A stretch of 34,483 nt of DNA from Rhodocyclaceae bacterium (GTDB lineage: Bacteria > Pseudomonadota > Gammaproteobacteria > Burkholderiales > Rhodocyclaceae): NCBI GenBank assembly GCA_025361105.1, contig JANYAW010000369.1, forward strand, positions 1 through 34,483, in the 5' to 3' direction. Shown here piece after piece: positions 20,929 through 27,847 of this stretch; the stretch's first letter is position 1, and each line of letters begins with the position of its first letter. A program made the position numbers and the translations under genes. Under the pieces are notes generated by a model. The model saw nothing but the letters and a program-made list of their open reading frames with translations. It ran no database searches and was not told the DNA's origin.

Positions 20929-20995
20929 ATATTACATTAAGCTTGACGCGCTATCTGTTTGAAAAATATAGAAATACACTTTTTGAGTGGTGTGC

Positions 20996-21481
20996 TTACG
21001 GCACGTGAATCGCTATTTTGCTCACAATCACACCATCTTCGTCGGCGTAAATCCATTCGCCCGGGACAAAGTCGACATCGCCAAACGAGACGACGATATC
21101 CGCTTCGCCGATATTTTTCTTCAAGGTTTTCATCGGATGAGTGTCGATTGCAAAAACACCGATATCCATTTCAGCTATCGCGCGCGAATCACGAATGCAG
21201 CCGTTGACCACGATGCCAGCCCAGTTATTTTTGATACCAAGGCTCGCGAGTTGATCACCGACCAGCGCGCGCCGAATGCTGCCACCGCCGTCGATAACCA
21301 GCACTCGTCCGTCTCCCGCCGATTCAAGCGCTTTGCGCACGAAGGAGTTGTCTTCAAAAACTTTCAGCGTAACAATTTTGCCGTGAAATGAGGCCTTGCC
21401 GCCAAAGCTGGTGAACATCGGTTCAACAACGCGCACACCATCCTCGTGCGCATCGCAAAGGTCAGTGGTCAGGTAAGTCAT
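20996..21481 (-). CDS. rraA: RraA family protein (regulator of ribonuclease activity A)
   Basis: MTYLTTDLCDAHEDGVRVVEPMFTSFGGKASFHGKIVTLKVFEDNS..., DGGGSIRRALVGDQLA. Start set at ATG 21481. Confidence 0.92.
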   Translation of the reverse strand: MTYLTTDLCDAHEDGVRVVEPMFTSFGGKASFHGKIVTLKVFEDNSFVRKALESAGDGRVLVIDGGGSIRRALVGDQLASLGIKNNWAGIVVNGCIRDSRAIAEMDIGVFAIDTHPMKTLKKNIGEADIVVSFGDVDFVPGEWIYADEDGVIVSKIAIHVP

Positions 21482-21502
21482 ATTGGTTCCTCTGAAATGA
21501 AA

Positions 21503-21535
21503 AACGCGCCACACGTTTTCACATGTGCGGCGCGT
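21503..21535 (-). terminator. Terminator hairpin downstream of clpA
   Basis: On the minus strand AACGCGCC...GGCGCGTTTTTC between the clpA stop and the rraA start. Confidence 0.65.
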
Positions 21536-21562
21536 TGGGTGTTAAAAGATTTCAGTCGAGCG

Positions 21563-23839
21563 TCAGTGCTGAATCGGTGCAGGCGCTGCAACATCAGATT
21601 CTGTCGCCGGAAAAGTCAGTTGAACTTTCTCGTTTTCGTCCAGATCTATTGTCACGCGGCCACCATGAATCAGCTGGCCAAATAGCAATTCATCGGCCAA
21701 TGCCGCACGTATCGTATCCTGAATCAGCCGTGCCATTGGCCGTGCCCCCATCAGAGGATCGAAACCCTTTTCACCCAGCCAGGCACGCAGCGCATCAGTG
21801 AAAATCGCTTCGACTTTTTTCTCATGCAACTGGCCTTCGAGTTGCATCAAGAATTTATCAACTACGCGCAAAATAATTGCCGCATCAAGCGCTTTGAAGG
21901 AAATGATGGCATCGAGACGATTACGAAATTCCGGTGAGAACATCCGCTTGATGTCGCCCATTTCATCGTTCTGCCCTTTGTTGGACGTAAAGCCAATGCT
22001 GGATTTTTGCAGCGCTTCGGCACCGGCATTGGTAGTCATCACAATAATCACATTGCGAAAATCGGCCTTGCGCCCGTTGTTGTCGGTCAGCGTACCGTGA
22101 TCCATTACCTGTAACAAAATATTGAACACATCGGGGTGAGCCTTTTCAATCTCGTCGAGCAGCAAAACCGAGTGCGGTTTCTTCGTCACCGCTTCGGTCA
22201 ACAATCCGCCTTGGTCGAAACCGACGTAGCCCGGTGGCGCGCCAATCAACCGACTCACCGCATGTCGTTCCATGTATTCAGACATATCGAATCGAATCAA
22301 CTCGATGCCCATTGAATACGCGAGTTGTCGCGCGACTTCGGTTTTGCCAACACCAGTGGGACCGGAAAAAAGGAAATTGCCGATGGGTTTTTGCGGCTGA
22401 CCAAGACCAGAGCGCGACATCTTGATTGCCTTGGCCAAGGCTTCAATTGCCGTGTCCTGACCGAACACCAGATTCTTCAAATCGCGATCAAGATTTTTGA
22501 GTGCGGAACGATCATCCGCTGATACATGCTGCGGCGGAATGCGCGCAATTTTGGCGACGACTTCTTCAATCTCTGGTTTGCCTATGGTTTTTTTCTGTTT
22601 CGATTTCGGCAGAATTCTTTGTGCGGCACCGGCTTCATCAATGACATCAATCGCCTTGTCGGGTAGATGTCTGTCATTGATGTATTTGGCAGAAAGTTCC
22701 GCCGCTACCGAAATTGCCGCCGCAGAATACTTAACACCGTGGTGCTCTTCAAAGCGGCTTTTCAGGCCACGCAAAATCGATACCGTCTCTTCAACACTTG
22801 GTTCTTCAACATCAACTTTCTGGAATCGCCGTGACAAGGCATGGTCTTTCTCAAACACACCGCGATATTCGCTGTAAGTCGTCGCGCCAATACATTTCAA
22901 GTCACCTGATGCCAAGGCTGGCTTGAGCAAATTCGACGCGTCCAAGGTGCCTCCCGAGGCTGCGCCCGCACCGATAAGCGTATGAATTTCATCGATGAAC
23001 AAAATCGCATTAGGGTCGCCGAGCAATTGCTTGAGCACGCCTTTCAAACGTTGTTCAAAATCGCCGCGATATTTAGTTCCGGCAAGCAGCGCGCCCATGT
23101 CCAAAGAATGCACCACGCATTTTGAAAGAATTTCTGGCACGCGACCTTCGACGATGCGATGTGCCAGTCCTTCCGCAATTGCCGTCTTGCCGACACCAGC
23201 TTCGCCGACTAATAGTGGATTGTTTTTGCGCCGACGACACAAGGTTTGAACAACTCGCTCGAGTTCTTTTTCACGACCAATCAGCGGATCGATTTTCCCA
23301 GTCAATGCCTGTTGATTCAAATTCACCGTGAACGAGTCCAAGGGGCTGTTCTTTTCTTGTGCTTCGGATTCGGTTTCGGTCGATTCTTCCTTGCCAGCCG
23401 GATGCGGCGTTTTGGTGATGCCATGCGAAATGAAATTCACTACGTCAAGGCGCGAGACGTTTTGGCGCTGCAAGAAAAACACCGCGTGAGAATCTTTTTC
23501 GCCAAAGATGGCGACCAGCACATTGGCGCCGGTGACTTCTTTTTTGCCCGAAGACTGAACATGCAAAATCGCGCGCTGAATGACGCGCTGGAACCCTAAG
23601 GTGGGTTGCGTGTCGATCTCGTCCAAGCCACCAATGGTTGGGGTATGTTCGGTGATAAAGGTCAGCAATTCTTTACGCAAGCCTTCGGCATCGGCAGCGC
23701 ACGCACGCAAGACATCGGCGGCACTCGGGTTATCGAGCAAGGCCAGCAGCAAGTGCTCAACCGTGATGAATTCATGGCGCTTTTGTCGTGCTTCCATAAA
23801 AGCCATATGCAGGCTGACTTCGAGTTCCTGAGCAATCAT
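21563..23839 (-). CDS. clpA: ATP-dependent Clp protease ATP-binding subunit ClpA
   Basis: Two AAA+ modules (GEAGVGKTA, GPTGVGKTE; Walker B ILFIDEIH, VLLLDEIEKAHPD), Clp N-domain; adjacent to clpS. Confidence 0.96.
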   Translation of the reverse strand: MIAQELEVSLHMAFMEARQKRHEFITVEHLLLALLDNPSAADVLRACAADAEGLRKELLTFITEHTPTIGGLDEIDTQPTLGFQRVIQRAILHVQSSGKKEVTGANVLVAIFGEKDSHAVFFLQRQNVSRLDVVNFISHGITKTPHPAGKEESTETESEAQEKNSPLDSFTVNLNQQALTGKIDPLIGREKELERVVQTLCRRRKNNPLLVGEAGVGKTAIAEGLAHRIVEGRVPEILSKCVVHSLDMGALLAGTKYRGDFEQRLKGVLKQLLGDPNAILFIDEIHTLIGAGAASGGTLDASNLLKPALASGDLKCIGATTYSEYRGVFEKDHALSRRFQKVDVEEPSVEETVSILRGLKSRFEEHHGVKYSAAAISVAAELSAKYINDRHLPDKAIDVIDEAGAAQRILPKSKQKKTIGKPEIEEVVAKIARIPPQHVSADDRSALKNLDRDLKNLVFGQDTAIEALAKAIKMSRSGLGQPQKPIGNFLFSGPTGVGKTEVARQLAYSMGIELIRFDMSEYMERHAVSRLIGAPPGYVGFDQGGLLTEAVTKKPHSVLLLDEIEKAHPDVFNILLQVMDHGTLTDNNGRKADFRNVIIVMTTNAGAEALQKSSIGFTSNKGQNDEMGDIKRMFSPEFRNRLDAIISFKALDAAIILRVVDKFLMQLEGQLHEKKVEAIFTDALRAWLGEKGFDPLMGARPMARLIQDTIRAALADELLFGQLIHGGRVTIDLDENEKVQLTFPATESDVAAPAPIQH

Positions 23840-24159
23840 CAGTTTTCCTCCATTACGCAGGCCAGCGGGTGCTGATGCCGACGGGAAAATGCTTCGACTT
23901 GTTCAACCTTTGTAGCCGCCACATCGCGAGGGTAAGTACCGCATACGCCTTTCCCATCTCGATGCACGTTCAACATTACCATGGTCGCTTGCTCGCGAGA
24001 GAGTCCAAAAAACTTCTCTAGTACGACAACGACAAAGTCCATTGGAGTGAAATCATCGTTGAGCAGCAACACCTTAAACATCGGTGGTGGCTTAACTCGA
24101 CTTTTCTCCGGAAGCAGGACAGCACCGCCATCACGTTCGATTTGCTTGCGCGTGACCAT
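23839..24159 (-). CDS. clpS: ATP-dependent Clp protease adaptor ClpS
   Basis: [51 protein letters not shown]; stop abuts the clpA start. Confidence 0.95.
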   Translation of the reverse strand: MVTRKQIERDGGAVLLPEKSRVKPPPMFKVLLLNDDFTPMDFVVVVLEKFFGLSREQATMVMLNVHRDGKGVCGTYPRDVAATKVEQVEAFSRRHQHPLACVMEEN

Positions 24160-24292
24160 GATTTGATTCTAATGCGATATGGAGGCGCGACACGACAGTT
24201 GCAAGGGTTGAATAGGGCGCGCAAGGCGGTTCTTTTTACGCGCGGCAATGAAAATTGTACATGTGGTTTTTATGTAACAATTGCTAAAAAAG

Positions 24293-24321
24293 TTGACCAT
24301 TTTGTAAAATGGGCGTATAAG
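24293..24321 (+). promoter_or_regulatory. Strong sigma70-type promoter for the cold-shock gene
   Basis: TTGACC (24293-24298), 17-nt spacer, TATAAG (24316-24321), giving a predicted ~215-nt 5' UTR. Confidence 0.75.
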
Positions 24322-24544
24322 GCGAAGCGTGTTTGGCTCAAGGTCTGTCTCAGTGTTCCTTACGAATTGTTTTCTCTTCGCCGAGGTTTCCGGTCTCCCC
24401 GCTGTCCTTCAGTTTTCTGAATCGCCGCTCGGTGTCCTTCACTGCTTCAAAATTGTTAGACAAACATCACCCCGGTGATCATGTTTGCACACGCCGTGTG
24501 CGCTGAAATCCGGTTTATTCGTTTTTGATTAAGGAAGAGTTTTC

Positions 24545-24748
24545 ATGGCAACAGGTACAGTCAAGTGGTTCAACGACGCCAAGGGTTTCGGCTTCATCAC
24601 TCCAGATGATGGCAGCGAGGATCTTTTCGCGCATTTCTCCGCAATTAACATGGCGGGATTCAAGTCTCTGAAGGAAGGTGACAAGGTAACGTTCGACGTT
24701 GTGCAAGGCCCTAAGGGCAAGCAAGCGTCAAACATTCAGAAACCCTGA
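24545..24748 (+). CDS. Cold-shock protein, CspA family
   Basis: [34 protein letters not shown]... with RNP1/RNP2 motifs, 67 aa. Confidence 0.96.
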   Translation: MATGTVKWFNDAKGFGFITPDDGSEDLFAHFSAINMAGFKSLKEGDKVTFDVVQGPKGKQASNIQKP

Positions 24749-24806
24749 TTGCCGCTCTTCGCTTCGACTTGTGGTGCTGAAGATTTTGTCAGCACCAAAA
24801 ATTGAG

Positions 24807-24839
24807 AACCCGCTCAAGGCAACTTGAGCGGGTTTTTTC
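24807..24839 (+). terminator. Rho-independent terminator of csp
   Basis: 12-bp perfect stem AACCCGCTCAAG-GCAA-CTTGAGCGGGTT followed by a T tract. Confidence 0.9.
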
Positions 24840-24948
24840 TTTGTGGGCAACAACTTTTTTAAATGAAAATTTTCATTTTTCCTTCGCCACCAGCACGATC
24901 TAACCCACGCCGGATGCACGCGCCAAACTTTAAGTCTGAGGCGCCGCT

Positions 24949-25494
24949 GTGCCGCGCCTAATCTTGCTCAACAAACCCTTCGGCGTGCTGACGCAATTCA
25001 CTTCTGAATTAGGTCACGCCACGCTCAAAGATTTTGTACCCGTGCCCAATGTTTATCCCGCCGGCAGGCTCGACGCGGACTCGGAAGGCTTGGTACTACT
25101 CACCGACGACGGTGCACTGCAGGCGCGCATCGCCGACCCGCGCCACAAGCTTGCCAAGCGCTATTGGGTGCAGGTCGAAGGCATTCCCGAATCGGCCGAT
25201 TTGTTGCGCCTCACCAATGGTATTGACCTCGGCGATTTCGTCACCGCGAAATGCGAATGCAAAATCATTGATGAGCCAGCATCACTATGGCAGCGCACAC
25301 CGCCGATACGTGTGCGTGCGGCAATCCCAACCACGTGGCTGGAGATTATTTTGCGCGAAGGAAAAAATCGACAAATCCGTCGAATGACTGCGAAAATTGG
25401 CTATCCTTGCTTGCGCCTGATTCGATACTCCATCGGGCAATGGACTTTGCGGGACATGCAACCAGGCAAATGGCGAGAAGAGGAAATACGATGA
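24949..25494 (+). CDS. rluE: 23S rRNA pseudouridine synthase, RluE-like (RsuA family)
   Basis: LILLNKPFGVLTQFT...VYPAGRLDADSEGLVLLTDDGALQARIADP...KRYWVQVEGIP; REGKNRQIRRMTAKIGYPCLRLIR. Confidence 0.9.
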   Translation: MPRLILLNKPFGVLTQFTSELGHATLKDFVPVPNVYPAGRLDADSEGLVLLTDDGALQARIADPRHKLAKRYWVQVEGIPESADLLRLTNGIDLGDFVTAKCECKIIDEPASLWQRTPPIRVRAAIPTTWLEIILREGKNRQIRRMTAKIGYPCLRLIRYSIGQWTLRDMQPGKWREEEIR

Positions 25495-25931
25495 TGCGAA
25501 TTAGTTTTTTGGTAGCGCTAATGCTGAGCAGCATCAGCGTATCAGCGCAGTATGCAATCCCGCAAATTGAATTGACTGCGGGCATGTATCGCATTGAAGC
25601 GGAAGTCGTCACCACGCCAGAGCAGCGCGCAACCGGCTTGATGCGTCGCACTGAAATGCCTCAACAACACGGCATGCTATTTGTGTTCCCGGAAGAAATG
25701 CGCCACTGCATGTGGATGAAAAATACACTGCTGCCACTCTCCGTAGCTTTCATTGACCGTAGTGGAAAAATTATCAACGTAGAAGAAATGCAACCGCAAA
25801 CCGAAAACAATCATTGCGCGAAAGCCGAAGCGCGCTATGCGCTGGAGATGAATTTGGGCTGGTTCAAAACACGCGGCTTAAGTCGCGGTGCGCAAATTGT
25901 TGGTGTGGAGAAAGCACCGGTTGCACGGTAG
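25491..25931 (+). CDS. Exported DUF192 family protein
   Basis: Signal peptide MMRISFLVALMLSSISVSAQ, DUF192 core EVVTTPEQRATGLMRRTEMPQQHGMLFVFPEEMRHCMWMKNTLLPLSVAFID. ATGA overlap with rluE. Confidence 0.9.
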   Translation: MMRISFLVALMLSSISVSAQYAIPQIELTAGMYRIEAEVVTTPEQRATGLMRRTEMPQQHGMLFVFPEEMRHCMWMKNTLLPLSVAFIDRSGKIINVEEMQPQTENNHCAKAEARYALEMNLGWFKTRGLSRGAQIVGVEKAPVAR

Positions 25932-25962
25932 TGATTGTGACGCTCGCAGTATGGAGGAATGG

Positions 25963-26328
25963 ATGGATCTCATCGTCAAAATTGCGTGGTTGAGTTTGGC
26001 TGCGGTGCATGCCATGCCTGCGGCAGTATTGTTCGTGCCAAGCATGACGCAGACGCTTTACGGCGTGGCCGCAGACGGGACGATTGGCGTGTTGCTGATC
26101 CATCGTGGCGCGTTGTTTTTGGCGCTACTCGTTGCGGCACTGTTCGCAATGTTTGATCCAGACGCGCGCAAAGTTATTTCATTGCTCATCGCAATCAGCG
26201 TCATAGGCTTTTTGCTGGTCTATGCGCGCGCTGGTAAGCCCGAAGGCGCGTTGCGAACTATTGCGATTGCTGACCTTGTCGCATTGCTACCCTTGGCGTT
26301 GGTATGTTTTGACGCATGGTGGAAGTAG
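25963..26328 (+). CDS. Small multi-pass membrane protein, unknown function
   Basis: MDLIVKIAWLSLAAVHAMPAAVLFVPSMTQTLYGV... with about four hydrophobic helices; GGAGGAA just upstream of ATG 25963. Confidence 0.7.
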   Translation: MDLIVKIAWLSLAAVHAMPAAVLFVPSMTQTLYGVAADGTIGVLLIHRGALFLALLVAALFAMFDPDARKVISLLIAISVIGFLLVYARAGKPEGALRTIAIADLVALLPLALVCFDAWWK

Positions 26329-26342
26329 GGAGTCACGGTGAT

Positions 26343-26373
26343 ATTTAACAGCGTGTCGCCAGCACCAACTGGC
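26343..26373 (+). repeat. 31-bp dispersed repeat, copy F
   Basis: ATTTAACAGCGTGTCGCCAGCACCAACTGGC, 29/31. Confidence 0.9.
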
Positions 26374-26383
26374 GATTTTGGCC

Positions 26384-26450
26384 TTACAGGAATCGATCCA
26401 ACAATCGCCGACTGGTCTTATCCAGCGCTGATACGTCGGCAGAGGAATTT
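26384..26450 (-). pseudogene. Truncated 3' relic of a DUF1854-family gene
   Basis: Minus-strand translation NSSADVSALDKTSRRLLDRFL* matches the C-terminus of the intact gene at 27359-27847 (IADVLALDKTSRRLLDRFL*); no upstream remainder. Confidence 0.85.
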
Positions 26451-26496
26451 AAGAATTTAAGGGGTCGCACTAAGTTGAGGCGACCGGCATCACCCC

Positions 26497-26527
26497 GTCA
26501 GTTGGTGCTAGCCACACGCCGTCAAAT
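26497..26527 (-). repeat. 31-bp dispersed repeat, copy G (inverted relative to F)
   Basis: GTCAGTTGGTGCTAGCCACACGCCGTCAAAT, 26/31 to the consensus reverse complement. Confidence 0.82.
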
Positions 26528-26614
26528 CCTTTGCAATCAATCAATGGCGCGAAGCTAAGGCAGATCGTCATTTCCTCACACCCGCAATTCCTCATTTCGC
26601 CGAAACACAGCCGC

Positions 26615-27232
26615 TCATTTCTGTTTGGTATAGAAATAATCGTAAGCAACACTCCAGCTTTTGCCGCCGTCGGCTGAGCGTTCAGAGTACTGCCTGACCT
26701 GACCTTGTGCAGTAACGCTGAGGGTCATTTTCCGCAATATCACTTTCCCATCACGCAAATGGGTCTCGCCTTCAAGGCGCATTGCGCCTTCATGCAAATC
26801 GCCGCTGAACTCGCTGACCGTACCGACTCGGTCAACCCACGTCTGGCGCCATTTGTACAGGGTAGCATCAAAAAAATTGATGCTCTTTCCTGTGTAGCCG
26901 TCCGGCTCAAAATAGCTTTCCAGAATTGAGCAGCTACCGGGCAGGCGTTCAATTTTGCTCTCGGCGATTTTCCGACCGTGGTCATAGACATCCCAGTTAC
27001 CGAGCCAGAAGTCGAGTTGCCGTTGCTCCACCGCCTTGTTGTCGCACGAGCTGTCCATGTCTAGCGCGGGGGTCTGCGTCGCTGATTGGCTATAGGCAGG
27101 GAATGCGAAGTTCAGACATAAGCCGAGCAGTCCGCGCATGACAAGCTGAATCATCCATTTTGGCAAACCAAACTGTGCGGAGAAAAGAACAATAGATTGC
27201 GGCGGCGATTGCAGCAACAGCATGTTTTTCAA
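26615..27232 (-). CDS. Exported protein, DUF1579-like, unknown function
   Basis: Signal-like segment (VMRGLLGLCLNFAFPAYSQS) then QRQLDFWLGNWDVYDHGRKIAESKIERLPGSCSILESY...; start uncertain. Confidence 0.65.
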   Translation of the reverse strand: MKNMLLLQSPPQSIVLFSAQFGLPKWMIQLVMRGLLGLCLNFAFPAYSQSATQTPALDMDSSCDNKAVEQRQLDFWLGNWDVYDHGRKIAESKIERLPGSCSILESYFEPDGYTGKSINFFDATLYKWRQTWVDRVGTVSEFSGDLHEGAMRLEGETHLRDGKVILRKMTLSVTAQGQVRQYSERSADGGKSWSVAYDYFYTKQK

Positions 27233-27300
27233 TTTGCGCTCCTTAAAATTTCACCCTAGTGTGATCGTTGTCAAATTCATCCGTTGATATCTTGTGGTGA

Positions 27301-27331
27301 ATTCGACGGCGTGTCACCAGCACCAACTGGT
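27301..27331 (+). repeat. 31-bp dispersed repeat, copy H (downstream of DUF1854 gene)
   Basis: ATTCGACGGCGTGTCACCAGCACCAACTGGT, 28/31. Confidence 0.9.
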
Positions 27332-27358
27332 GAAGCTGAGCTTGGACGAATTCCGCCG

Positions 27359-27847
27359 CTACAAAAACCGATCCAATAATCGTCGACTGGTTTTGTCCAG
27401 CGCCAATACATCAGCAATCAAAAACTGTATTGAATGGCTATCGGCAACCAAAAGTGAATGCTTGCCCAGATGTCGTATGTCTTCTTCGCCACGCAGGACA
27501 AATGAGGTTTCGCCGCGATCGGTGTCGACTGTCCATGTGCTGGGTGTAGCGAAACTTGAGACGCGTTTTAGACGCGTGATGGTTGGCATAAATTCACGTG
27601 CGGCCAATTCGCTGGTCACTAGATCGCGCAAGTCGGCGGGGAGATCGGCGAGGCTTTCTATCCAAGCCAATTCTTCGCCGTTGATGGCGACGACTGAAAT
27701 GCCTTCATTCGGCGCAGCCACTGGGAAGGCGCGCACCGGTGAGACACCTTCGTGCGACACGCCATGCACATCGGTCAAAACCAAGCGTCCAAAAGTGTTT
27801 CGCCGAAATTGAAAGTTAACGCGTTGAAAGTTATTTATTTCAGCCAT
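27359..27847 (-). CDS. DUF1854 family protein, probably linked to cyanophycin metabolism
   Basis: FQFRRNTFGRLVLTDVHGVSHEGVSPVRAFPVAAPNEGISVVAINGEELAWI...; overlaps the 3' end of the ABC transporter gene by 8 nt and lies next to cphA-type genes. Confidence 0.82.
   Translation of the reverse strand: MAEINNFQRVNFQFRRNTFGRLVLTDVHGVSHEGVSPVRAFPVAAPNEGISVVAINGEELAWIESLADLPADLRDLVTSELAAREFMPTITRLKRVSSFATPSTWTVDTDRGETSFVLRGEEDIRHLGKHSLLVADSHSIQFLIADVLALDKTSRRLLDRFL

Noticed and set aside
24794-24804. GTCAGCACCAA downstream of csp and GCCACCAGCAC near 24885 as further repeat copies
   Set aside because: Only ~10-bp matches without the GGCGTGT or AACTGG portions; expected by chance.
26470-26652. 60-aa minus-strand ORF (MLLTIISIPNRNERL...GFDGVWLAPTDGVMPVAST)
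   Set aside because: Overlaps the 3' end of the DUF1579-like gene in another frame and reads through repeat copy G; no family resemblance.
27294-27812. 172-aa plus-strand ORF (MVNSTACHQHQLVKLSLDEFRRYKNRSNN...)
   Set aside because: Shadow ORF antisense to DUF1854; its N-terminus is just a translation of repeat copy H.
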